From an uncultured Collinsella sp. (GTDB lineage Bacteria > Actinomycetota > Coriobacteriia > Coriobacteriales > Coriobacteriaceae), in assembly GCA_902494195.1 (NCBI GenBank), contig CABUSH010000001.1, forward strand, positions 1 through 64,000: a stretch of DNA of 64,000 bases, read 5' to 3'. Shown piece after piece: positions 15,235 through 22,752 of the stretch (positions are counted from its first letter, which is position 1; every line of letters begins with the position of its first letter). A program made the translations under genes and the position numbers. The notes under the pieces were generated by a model. The model did no database searches, was not told the DNA's origin, and saw only the letters and a program-made list of their open reading frames with translations.

Positions 15235-16095
15235 TTAGTTCTCCCCCTTATCCTGCTTGCCCAGATACGCCTCGATAACGGCGTCGTTGTTCTGGATTTC
15301 CTCGGCCGTGCCCTTGGCGATGACCTTACCAAAGTTAAGCACGCAGATACCCTCGCAAATATTCATGACGAGCGACATGTCGTGCTCAATAAGCATGATG
15401 GCAATACCAAAGGTGTCGCGAATCTTAACGATGTTCTCCATGAGCTCGGCGGTCTCGGACGGGTTCATGCCTGCGGCAGGCTCGTCGAGCAGCAGCAGTT
15501 TGGGGTTGGTGGCAAGCGCGCGGACGATCTCCAGACGACGCTGAGCGCCGTAAGGCAGCGATCCGGCCTGCTCGTTTGCCAGATGCTCCATATCAAAGAT
15601 GGACAGCAGCTCCATGGCGCGTTCGTGAGCAGCCTTCTCGTGCTTCCAGTACGTCGGCAGGCGCAGCACGCCCTCAAAACCGGAGTAGCGCTCCTGATTG
15701 TGCAGACCGACCTTGACGTTGTCCTCCACCGTCATGGTGTTGAACAGGCGAATGTTCTGGAATGTACGGGCAATACCCATGCGGTTGACCTGATAGACCG
15801 ACTTGCCCGAGGTGTCCTCACCGTCGAGTAGGATGGTGCCGTGCGTGGGCTGATACACCTTGGTGAGCAGGTTGAAGACCGTGGTCTTACCGGCACCGTT
15901 GGGGCCGATCAGACCGGCGATCTCGGTCTTGCCGATAGTCAGGCTAAAGTCGTCGACTGCCTTAAGGCCACCGAACTCAATGCCCAGGTGGATGCACTCG
16001 AGTGCCGGGCGCTGACCCAGGTCGCGGTCGGGAACGATGGCGCCAGAAGGATACGGGACCATCTTGCCCTTGTTGAACTCAAACTTACTGGGCAT
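15235..16095 (-). CDS. livG: Branched-chain amino-acid ABC transporter ATPase LivG
   Basis: A 286-residue ATPase with Walker A GPNGAGKTT, the LivG-type insert GIARTFQNIRLF, signature LPYGAQRRLEI, Walker B LLLLDEPAAGMNP and LIEHDMSLV for the switch His. The C-terminus contains IQNNDAVIEAYLG, typical of LivG. The start at 16095 has AGGAGGT nine bases upstream and overlaps the end of livM by 11 bases. It works with LivF as the motor for LivH/LivM. An earlier ATG at 16122 is less well supported. Confidence 0.95.
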   Translation of the reverse strand: MPSKFEFNKGKMVPYPSGAIVPDRDLGQRPALECIHLGIEFGGLKAVDDFSLTIGKTEIAGLIGPNGAGKTTVFNLLTKVYQPTHGTILLDGEDTSGKSVYQVNRMGIARTFQNIRLFNTMTVEDNVKVGLHNQERYSGFEGVLRLPTYWKHEKAAHERAMELLSIFDMEHLANEQAGSLPYGAQRRLEIVRALATNPKLLLLDEPAAGMNPSETAELMENIVKIRDTFGIAIMLIEHDMSLVMNICEGICVLNFGKVIAKGTAEEIQNNDAVIEAYLGKQDKGEN

Positions 16096-17173
16096 CGGCT
16101 GCCACCTCCTTCTTGGAAGCAAAGCGGTCCTTAATGCGTGCGAAGAACGCCTTGAGCTGTGGGTTGTTGGTAAAGACCATGACCAGAATCAACACGATGG
16201 CGTAGATGAGCATGCGGTAGTCCGAGAACTGACGGAGCAGCTCGGGGAGCACCGTGAGCAGCGCCGCGGCGATAACGGAGCCGCGCATGTTGCCCAGGCC
16301 GCCCAGGACCACGAACACCAGAATGAGGATGGACGTATTGAAGTCGAACTTAGTGGCGGAAAGCTGCGAGAAGTTACCGCCGAACAGGGCTCCGGCAGCA
16401 CCGGCGAGGGCAGCGGAAACCACGAAGGCGATCATGCGGTACTGGGTAACGGAGATGCCCACGGACTCGGCAGCGATCTTGTTGTCGCGCACGGCAATAA
16501 TGGCACGACCGGTACGGCTGCGAACCAGGTTGAGCACAATCACGAGCGCGACCATAACCAGAATTGCGCCGGCAAGGAAGGTCGAATAGGTCGACACGCC
16601 CGATGCGCCCTGCGCGCCCTTGATGATGGCGGTGCCGTCCTCGAGCAGGTGCAGGTCGTCGATCGTGGAGTTACCCGTGATGTTAAAGATCACATGCAGG
16701 CCGCGGGAATCGACGCCCACAATGAGGCAGGTGACGACCTCTTTGATGATCTCGCCAAAAGCCAGGGTCACAATGGCCAGATAGTCGCCGCTCAGGCGCA
16801 GGACCGGGATACCGATCAAGAAGCCCAGAATGGCAGCGGCGATAGCGCCGACCACAATGCTGATGATCAGACGCATCGGATCGGACGGAACGGTGCTCTC
16901 CAGCGCGACGGCAGTGACGATGCCCGTATAGGCACCGACGCTCATAAAGCCCGCGTGGCCCAGCGACAAGTCGCCCGCGATGCCGACGACGAGGTTAAGG
17001 GAGATTGCCATGACGATATAGGCCGTGATGGGAACCAACTGACCGGCGATCATGCGCGGGATCATGTGGTTAGACTGCATAAAGAAGACGATGGCGAACG
17101 CCACAACGCACATGGCGTACGTGACAAAGTCGTGACGCGTCTGCTTGTCTTTAAGAAACTTCATAACGCTCAC
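16085..17173 (-). CDS. livM: Branched-chain amino-acid ABC transporter permease LivM
   Basis: A membrane permease of about 360 residues with some ten hydrophobic segments and the family motifs GDLSLGHAGFMSVGAY and RLSGDYLAIVTLAFGEI. The start is either GTG at 17173, directly after the livH TAG, or ATG at 17164 with AGGTGA upstream; the two differ by three residues. It pairs with LivH to form the membrane channel. An 11-base overlap with livG suggests translational coupling. No anomaly is visible. Confidence 0.95.
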   Translation of the reverse strand: MSVMKFLKDKQTRHDFVTYAMCVVAFAIVFFMQSNHMIPRMIAGQLVPITAYIVMAISLNLVVGIAGDLSLGHAGFMSVGAYTGIVTAVALESTVPSDPMRLIISIVVGAIAAAILGFLIGIPVLRLSGDYLAIVTLAFGEIIKEVVTCLIVGVDSRGLHVIFNITGNSTIDDLHLLEDGTAIIKGAQGASGVSTYSTFLAGAILVMVALVIVLNLVRSRTGRAIIAVRDNKIAAESVGISVTQYRMIAFVVSAALAGAAGALFGGNFSQLSATKFDFNTSILILVFVVLGGLGNMRGSVIAAALLTVLPELLRQFSDYRMLIYAIVLILVMVFTNNPQLKAFFARIKDRFASKKEVAADAQ

Positions 17174-18055
17174 CTATACCTTCTCGGGAACGTACTTGCC
17201 CAAGAGGCCGGCAGGCTTGACGAGCAGGACGATGATCAAAACACCAAAGACGATGGAGTTGGCAAGGCTCGTGGAAATGTAAGCCTGCGCCATCGCCTCG
17301 ATGATGCCGATGAGAATACCGCCGACAAAGGCACCGGGGATGGAGCCGATGCCGCCGAAAACGGCAGCGTCGAAGGCCTTGATGCCAGGCATGGCGCCCG
17401 TGGTGGGCTGCAACACCGGCGAGTAGGAGCACAGGAGCACGCCGGCGATGGCGGCAAGGGCGGAGCCGATGGCGAACGTCATCGAGATGGTGCGGTTGAC
17501 GTTGATGCCCATGAGCTGAGCGGCGGCCTTGTCCTCGGACACAGCGCGCATGGCCTTGCCCATCTTGGTCTTACCTGTAAAGAACATCAGGCCGGCCATG
17601 ATAACCAGGCAGGCGACGATGGTGACGAGCGAGACGGCGCTTACGTTAAACTTGGCCAAGAACTCCGGCACCGGGAAGGTGACGAGCGAAGTGAAGTTCT
17701 TGGGCGTGGCGCCCCACAGAAGCTGCGCGGCGTTCTGCAGGAAGTAAGACACGCCGATGGCCGTGATCAGAACGGCCAGCGGGCCTGCTTGGCGCAGCGG
17801 CTTATAGGCCAGACCCTCAATGAGAACACCGAGAACCGTGCAGACCACACAAGAGAGAACTACAGATGCCCAGCCCGGGAGGCCGAGATACGACGTGGCG
17901 CAGAACGAGACATAGGCACCGACCATGATGACATCGCCGTGAGCGAAGTTGAGCATCTTGGCGATACCGTAGACCATGGTGTAGCCCAACGCGATGATGG
18001 CGTAGACGCTGCCCATGGACAGGCCGTTGACCAGGTATTGGATAAAGACCGTCAT
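17174..18055 (-). CDS. livH: Branched-chain amino-acid ABC transporter permease LivH
   Basis: A 293-residue permease beginning MTVFIQYLVNGLSMGSVYA and containing IALGYTMVYGIAKMLNFAHGD, the characteristic LivH region. About eight membrane segments follow. The ATG at 18055 is nine bases after AGGGGG; the ATG nine bases earlier touches that site and is rejected. It is the first membrane gene after livJ, separated from it by 139 bases that contain a hairpin. Confidence 0.95.
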   Translation of the reverse strand: MTVFIQYLVNGLSMGSVYAIIALGYTMVYGIAKMLNFAHGDVIMVGAYVSFCATSYLGLPGWASVVLSCVVCTVLGVLIEGLAYKPLRQAGPLAVLITAIGVSYFLQNAAQLLWGATPKNFTSLVTFPVPEFLAKFNVSAVSLVTIVACLVIMAGLMFFTGKTKMGKAMRAVSEDKAAAQLMGINVNRTISMTFAIGSALAAIAGVLLCSYSPVLQPTTGAMPGIKAFDAAVFGGIGSIPGAFVGGILIGIIEAMAQAYISTSLANSIVFGVLIIVLLVKPAGLLGKYVPEKV

Positions 18056-18131
18056 GTTCCACATCCCCCTTTCGAATAGGTTTCCAGTTAATGTATGAAA
18101 CAGGGACGTTACACTGTCCCTAGATACCAAG

Positions 18132-18163
18132 CAAGCAGGGAAGGCCAAAACCTCCCCTGCTTG
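18132..18163 (-). other. Intercistronic hairpin between livJ and livH
   Basis: A stem pairs CAAGCAGGG(A)AGG with CCTCCCCTGCTTG. No T tract follows on the minus strand, so it is unlikely to be a full terminator. Such hairpins after a binding-protein gene often protect its mRNA and give more binding protein than permease; that role is inferred. A smaller dyad (AGGGAC/GTCCCT) lies at 18102-18121. Confidence 0.5.
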
Positions 18164-18194
18164 GGATCAAAACCGCTCTATGTAAGGCGGCCAA

Positions 18195-19382
18195 TTAGGC
18201 CTGCACGTACTTGCCGTCGGTGATGACGTACGCCGTGGGCTCCTTCTGGACCTGGCCCTTATCGTTCCAGGTGAGCTTGCCGGTCAGACCGTCAACGGTA
18301 ATCTTGAGCATAGCCTTGGACAGCTTCTCGGCGACCTCGGTCGGATCGGCGTCGACACCAAGACCGGCCTCCTTGACGGCCTCGGCCACCGCGTGCACGC
18401 CGTCGTAGGCGTCGGCGGCAAACTGGTCGGGGGTATCGCCGTACTTATCCTTGTAAGCGTTAACGAAGTCGGCGTTCTTCTCGTCGTCGGCGGAGAACGG
18501 GGTCATGAGCAGCAGACCCTCAGCAAGAGAGGTATCGAAGCCCTCAACGCCCAGGATGCCGTCCATGCCGTCGCAGCCCATCATCTTGACGTCGTAGCCC
18601 ATGTCCTTGGCGTTCTTGAGCAGGACGGACGCCGGCGTGTAGTAGATCGGCGCAAAGATCATGGTGGCGCCGGCCTGCTTGGCCTTGGTCAGCTGGTTGG
18701 TAAAGCTCGTGGCGGAGTCGTCCTTAAAGGTCTCCTCGTCAACAATCTCGAGCTTGGACTCAGCGGCCTGGGCCTTAAAGGAATCTGCGATGCCCGAAGA
18801 ATAGGCGTCGCCGGAGTTATAGAACAGCACGAACTTCTCGTCCGCATACTTCTGCGCCAGGAACTTGGCAGCGTTGACACCCTGGTTGGGGTCGGTGAAG
18901 CAAACCTGGAAGACGCAATCCTTGCCGTCGGTGACGTCCTCGGAGGACGCGGACGGGGTGATCATGAACGTCTTGGGGTCGTTACCGCACTCGGCGGCAA
19001 CGGCAACCGACGCACCCGTGGTGGTCGGGCCGACGAGGGCCTGCATGCCCCAGTCGAGCAGGGTGTTGAAGGCGTTGACGGCCTTCTCGCCGTCGGCCTG
19101 GTCATCCTCGGCCTTGCTGGCAAGCGGCAGCTCCTTGGTCGAGAAATCCTTGCAGCCAAGCTCGACACCCTGGGTAACGGACTTGCCGTAGGACGCGTTG
19201 GCGCCGGTCAGCGGGCCGATGGTACCGATCTTAAACGAAGCGTCGCTTGAAGCGGAACCGCTGTCGCCGCCGTTGGAGGAGCAACCGGCTAGAATGGACA
19301 TCGCCCCCAGACCTGCTGCGCTCGCGATAACGCTCCTGCGATTCATAACAGGGTTCAATGACTTACCGGTGAGGCTCGACAT
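18195..19382 (-). CDS. livJ: Branched-chain amino-acid ABC transporter binding lipoprotein
   Basis: A 395-residue periplasmic-binding-protein-like lipoprotein. It has an N-terminal MNRRSVIASAAG segment with adjacent arginines, a hydrophobic core and the lipobox ILAGC, then a Ser/Gly-rich linker and the type I ligand-binding fold (KIGTIGPLTGANASYG). The C-terminus ends in AYVITDGKYVQA. It should be anchored outside the membrane and deliver substrate to LivHM. The start at 19382 has GAGGAG six bases upstream. It is the first gene of livJHMGF. An internally deleted paralogue lies upstream on the same strand. Confidence 0.95.
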   Translation of the reverse strand: MSSLTGKSLNPVMNRRSVIASAAGLGAMSILAGCSSNGGDSGSASSDASFKIGTIGPLTGANASYGKSVTQGVELGCKDFSTKELPLASKAEDDQADGEKAVNAFNTLLDWGMQALVGPTTTGASVAVAAECGNDPKTFMITPSASSEDVTDGKDCVFQVCFTDPNQGVNAAKFLAQKYADEKFVLFYNSGDAYSSGIADSFKAQAAESKLEIVDEETFKDDSATSFTNQLTKAKQAGATMIFAPIYYTPASVLLKNAKDMGYDVKMMGCDGMDGILGVEGFDTSLAEGLLLMTPFSADDEKNADFVNAYKDKYGDTPDQFAADAYDGVHAVAEAVKEAGLGVDADPTEVAEKLSKAMLKITVDGLTGKLTWNDKGQVQKEPTAYVITDGKYVQA

Positions 19383-19653
19383 GCGGCTCTCCTCTCAAAT
19401 CTCGTCGGGTTTCGGTTACCCGACAGGCCATCCTTCGCCGTGTTCGGCGTTCGCAAAATACTAGACGCTTTAGTTAAGGAAAGTGGCGATTATTTCAACT
19501 TTTCTTTGGATTTGTCCATTTATCCATAATTCTGCTTATTTCTATTACTTTATGCAGTAATGCCACTTTATTGTGTGAAAGTAATGTTTCCGTTCTGTTA
19601 CAGGCGTCCCTGCCCTGAATAAAACGGCCTCACCGGTCGCGCTTTATGCGCAC
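19383..19653 (-). promoter_or_regulatory. AT-rich region upstream of livJ
   Basis: The stretch between livJ and the livJ remnant is much more AT-rich than the rest of the window (about 19480-19590 especially) and has no coding frame. It probably contains the liv operon promoter. A TTGAAA hexamer occurs on the minus strand, but the matching -10 is weak, so no exact promoter is assigned. Confidence 0.4.
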
Positions 19654-19849
19654 TTAGGCGGCGATGTACTTGCTGTCCTGGATCACATAGGCTGTCCATG
19701 CCGTCGACACCCATTAGTGTCATGTCGTAGCTCATGTCCTTGGCGTTCTTGAGCAAAACGGACGCTGGGGTGTAATAGATCGGGGCAAGAATAAGCGTGG
19801 CTCCGACAAGGAAACTCCTGCGGTTAAGTACGTTGTTGATGCTAAACAT
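19654..19849 (-). pseudogene. Internally deleted livJ paralogue
   Basis: An ATG at 19849 with a GGGG-rich site upstream opens MFSINNVLNRRSFLVGATL, like the livJ signal segment. It then jumps directly to ILAPIYYTPASVLLKNAKDM, nearly identical to the middle of livJ (IFAPIYYTPASVLLKNAKDM), continues to GVDGMDS, and after a second deletion and a frame change shows TAYVIQDSKYIAA and a stop, equivalent to the livJ C-terminus. About 65 codons remain of about 390. It is clearly the residue of a second binding-protein gene, probably from a tandem duplication. Confidence 0.88.
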
Positions 19850-20099
19850 GGTGTCCCCCTTTTCGCTGGCCGCGGTGCGGCCGTCTTGCGGTACAGGGCA
19901 AACCTTATGGCGCAAACGTTGACAGTTTGTTGCGGAAGTTCGTTTGTAGCGAGCATGTTTCCAATGTTTCCGCAGCGTTTCGGGGGTGCCGTTTTGTGCG
20001 ACTCCTGTTGCCTGGCGAGCACGCGCCCTCGGTTCACGCTAGAATGCACTCAACCTTTAAGCGGTTAATCCATCCATAAGATGCACGAAGGAGCTATCT

Positions 20100-21443
20100 A
20101 TGAGCGAACCCCTGCGCACCGTGAACGTCGGCCTCATCGGTCTGGGAACCGTCGGCGGCGGCGTGGCCCGCCTGATCAAGAGCCACCACGATGAGTACCT
20201 GGCAGCCTACGGCATCGACCTTAAGCTGACCCGCGCCTGCGCGCTTGCTTGGGAGCAAGCCGAGGCAGCCGGTATTGAGCGCGAGGCCTTTACGAGTGAC
20301 TGGCATGACGTCGTCACCGACCCCGCCGTCGATATCGTCGTCGAGCTGATCGGCGGCGAGCATCCCGCAACCGAGATCTTCACCACTGCCTTTGAGCACG
20401 GCAAGCACGTCGTCTCTGCCAACAAGGCCCTGCTGGGCCGTCATGTCGAGACGCTCGCCGAGAAGGCGCGCGCGTGCGGCGTGCAGATTAAGTGCGAGGC
20501 CAGCTGTGGCGGTGGCATCCCCATCGTGAGCACGCTCGAGCACGACCTGGTGGGCAACAAGATCCTGACCATCGCCGGCATTCTCAACGGTACCACCAAC
20601 TATATCCTGTCGCGCATGGACGCCGAGGGCGCCGATTACGCCGATGTGCTTGCCGACGCGCAGGCCAAGGGCTATGCCGAGGCCGACCCGTCCGCCGACG
20701 TCGACGGCTTCGACGCCGCCAGCAAGACGGCAATCCTCGCTTCCATCGGCTTTGGCACCCGCGTGACCACCGACGATGTCTACCAGCAGGGTATCCGTAC
20801 CATCGGCGCCGAGGACATCGCCCAGGCCCGCGAGCTCGGCTACACCATCAAGCTGCTGGGCATCGCACGCAACACCGACGCCGGCGTCGACGTCCGCGTG
20901 CATCCCACGCTCATCCCGGCAGACCATATGCTCGCCAAGGTCAACGGCGCCATGAACGCCGTCTACGTGGTGGGTGACGCCGTGGGCGAAACCATGTTCT
21001 ACGGTGCCGGCGCAGGCTCCTTCCCCACCGCGAGCGCCGTCGTGGGCGATATCCTGTCGCTCTCCGAGCAGATCAGCCGCGGCGTGGCTCCGCTGCCCGA
21101 GATTGAGCCCTATGGTCACAACCTCGCCTTTAAGCCCATGGACGAGCTCCAGACTAAGTACTATGTGCGCCTGAAGGTCGCCGACCGCGTGGGTGCCCTG
21201 TCCGAGACGGTCGACATCTTTGCCAAGCACAACATCTCGATCTCGCTCATCAACCAGGTCGAGGACGGCAAGTCGGGCGCCAGCGATACTTGCTCGGTCA
21301 TCTTCCTGACGCACCGCGCGCTCGAGAAGGACGTCCAGGCTGCCACCGCCGAGCTTGCCAGCGTCGACTGCGTAGCCGAGGTCGCCAACGTCCTGCGCAT
21401 CGAGGACGTTGAGGCTTGGACCGAAGGCGTCATGGCGAACTAG
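20100..21443 (+). CDS. hom: Homoserine dehydrogenase
   Basis: Reduces aspartate semialdehyde to homoserine on the path to threonine and methionine. The 447-residue protein has an N-terminal NAD(P)-binding fold (GLIGLGTVGGGVARL), SANKALLG, the catalytic domain motif CEASCGGGIPIV and LNGTTNYILSRM, and YAEADPSADVDGFDAASK. A C-terminal ACT domain (KVADRVGALSETVDIFAKH) indicates allosteric control, usually by threonine. GAAGGAG lies just before the ATG. It is monocistronic and ends at a strong terminator. Confidence 0.96.
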   Translation: MSEPLRTVNVGLIGLGTVGGGVARLIKSHHDEYLAAYGIDLKLTRACALAWEQAEAAGIEREAFTSDWHDVVTDPAVDIVVELIGGEHPATEIFTTAFEHGKHVVSANKALLGRHVETLAEKARACGVQIKCEASCGGGIPIVSTLEHDLVGNKILTIAGILNGTTNYILSRMDAEGADYADVLADAQAKGYAEADPSADVDGFDAASKTAILASIGFGTRVTTDDVYQQGIRTIGAEDIAQARELGYTIKLLGIARNTDAGVDVRVHPTLIPADHMLAKVNGAMNAVYVVGDAVGETMFYGAGAGSFPTASAVVGDILSLSEQISRGVAPLPEIEPYGHNLAFKPMDELQTKYYVRLKVADRVGALSETVDIFAKHNISISLINQVEDGKSGASDTCSVIFLTHRALEKDVQAATAELASVDCVAEVANVLRIEDVEAWTEGVMAN

Positions 21444-21474
21444 CTCAACGCTCGCCTAGCAATACACGCTTTGA

Positions 21475-21508
21475 GGGCTCCCGTCCGATGCGGGACGGGA
21501 GCCCTTTT
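21475..21508 (+). terminator. Terminator of hom
   Basis: A GC-rich hairpin (GGGCTCCCGTCC, short loop, GGACGGGAGCCC) followed by TTTT lies about 30 bases after the hom stop. Confidence 0.92.
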
Positions 21509-21657
21509 GTCTCCTGCCCTAAGCACAACGGCAGAGCACATTTGCGCGAGCCGCTCATCGGTAACGCGGGCTACCGTTCACCGATATGCAAACACGGCCG
21601 ATTCCAGTTACGGCTACGCTGTGCTGCGAATGTCCGCCCGCGATGAGAGGAAATACC

Positions 21658-22407
21658 ATGTTGCTCGAGGGCAAGAAAGCAATCATCACCGGAGGCACGC
21701 GCGGTATCGGCTATGCCATCGCCTGCCGTTTTATCGAGGAAGGCGCCGCCGTCACCGTCTTTGGCTCGCGTCAGGAGACCGCCGATGCGGCCGTTGAGAA
21801 GCTGACAGCCGCCTATCCCGACGCCAAGGTCTGGGGCCGCTCCTGCGACCTCACCTCACTCGAAGCCGTGACCGAGGCCTTTACCCAGGCTGCAGCCGAC
21901 ATGGGCGGCTTGGACACGGTCGTCAACAATGCCGGTATCTCCCAGCGTTCACCCCTCTTGGACTACACGGCCGAGGAGTTCGCAAAGGTCATGGACCTTA
22001 ACGTCGTCGCCGTCTTTAATGGCCACCAAGCTGCCGCCAAGATCATGACCGAGGCCGGCCACGGCGGCACCATCACCACCACGAGCTCGATGGTTGCCAA
22101 GTACGGCCAGCCCTCTGGCGTCGGCTATCCAACGTCCAAGTTTGCCGTCAACGGCATGGTCCAGTCGCTCTCGCGCGAGCTCGCCCCCATGGGCATTCGC
22201 GTCAATGCCGTAGCACCCGGTGTAACCAAAACCGACATGGTCGCCAACCTGCCTGAAGAGGTTATTAAGCCCATCGTCGCCACCATTCCGCTGGGTCGCA
22301 TGGGCGAGCCCGAGGATGTCGCCAACGCCTTTGTTTTCCTGGCGAGCGACATGTCCTCCTACGTCACGGGCGCCGTGCTCCCCGTCGACGGAGCCGCCCG
22401 CTCTTAA
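21658..22407 (+). CDS. Short-chain dehydrogenase/reductase, FabG-like
   Basis: A 249-residue classical SDR. Visible features are the cofactor loop TGGTRGIGYA, the structural NNAG motif, the catalytic Ser in TTTSSMVAKYG and YPTSK with Tyr and Lys, and the C-terminal YVTGAVLPVDGA. It is closest in style to 3-oxoacyl-ACP reductases (FabG), but members of this branch also reduce sugars, steroids and other alcohols. It has no fatty-acid synthesis neighbours, so the substrate is open. The ATG at 21658 has GAGAGGA upstream. It is transcribed alone between two terminators. Confidence 0.88.
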   Translation: MLLEGKKAIITGGTRGIGYAIACRFIEEGAAVTVFGSRQETADAAVEKLTAAYPDAKVWGRSCDLTSLEAVTEAFTQAAADMGGLDTVVNNAGISQRSPLLDYTAEEFAKVMDLNVVAVFNGHQAAAKIMTEAGHGGTITTTSSMVAKYGQPSGVGYPTSKFAVNGMVQSLSRELAPMGIRVNAVAPGVTKTDMVANLPEEVIKPIVATIPLGRMGEPEDVANAFVFLASDMSSYVTGAVLPVDGAARS

Positions 22408-22449
22408 GGGACCACAAGCCTCAGCTCCCAGCCTCAACATAGTCCAACA

Positions 22450-22494
22450 AAGAAGGCGCGCCGTCTGCATCAACTGCAGGCAGCGCGCCTTCTT
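22450..22494 (+). terminator. Terminator of the SDR gene
   Basis: A long hairpin (AAGAAGGCGCGC with GCGCGCCTTCTT and an inner CTGCA/TGCAG, five-base loop) lies about 40 bases after the SDR stop and is followed by CTGTTT. Confidence 0.85.
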
Positions 22495-22504
22495 CTGTTT
22501 GAAA

Positions 22505-22739
22505 GGGAAGCTGTGTCCCGGAATTCCGACTCAGACCGGGACGCAGCTTCCCTCAGGGCCATGTTTCGGAAAGAGCGCCCCGTTTTGAACGCCGATTCTG
22601 GGATACCGTTTCCGCAACGGATCTCTCGCGGAAACTGCATCCCACTCTGAGCGCCCATTCCGGGACACAGTTTCCCAACGGCCCCCGTTTCGGAAACCAC
22701 ATCCCGTTCCGAGCCTTCAAAGCGGGACGCGGCTTCCCC
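22505..22739. repeat. Four tandem 62-bp units, each a hairpin
   Basis: Four copies start at 22505, 22567, 22629 and 22691, a period of exactly 62 bases. Each begins (G/C)GGAA(A/G) and, about 35 bases later, ends in the complement (G/T)TTCC(C/G), forming a stem of roughly 14 pairs with a GGGA/TCCC inner part and an 18-20 base loop, then about 14 bases of spacer. The units have diverged, but pairing is largely kept within each copy. A 62-base period is not a multiple of three, arguing against coding. The array fills the space between the SDR terminator and the CPA2 stop. Confidence 0.85.
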
Positions 22740-22752
22740 GAGAGAGTATCGA

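Noticed and set aside
16037..18079. 680-codon plus-strand frame opposite livM and livH
   Set aside because: It covers two clear permease genes and codes for an Asp/His/Gly-rich, repetitive product with no start signal; a shadow of the true genes.
21658..22407. Assignment of the SDR as bile-acid 7-beta-hydroxysteroid dehydrogenase, known from Collinsella
   Set aside because: The N-terminal cofactor loop and overall sequence look FabG-like and do not resemble the 7-beta enzyme as I remember it; no bile-acid genes adjoin it.
22505..22739. CRISPR array
   Set aside because: The repeated unit is the whole 62 bases including the spacer-like part, copies are diverged, each is an internal hairpin and no cas gene is present.
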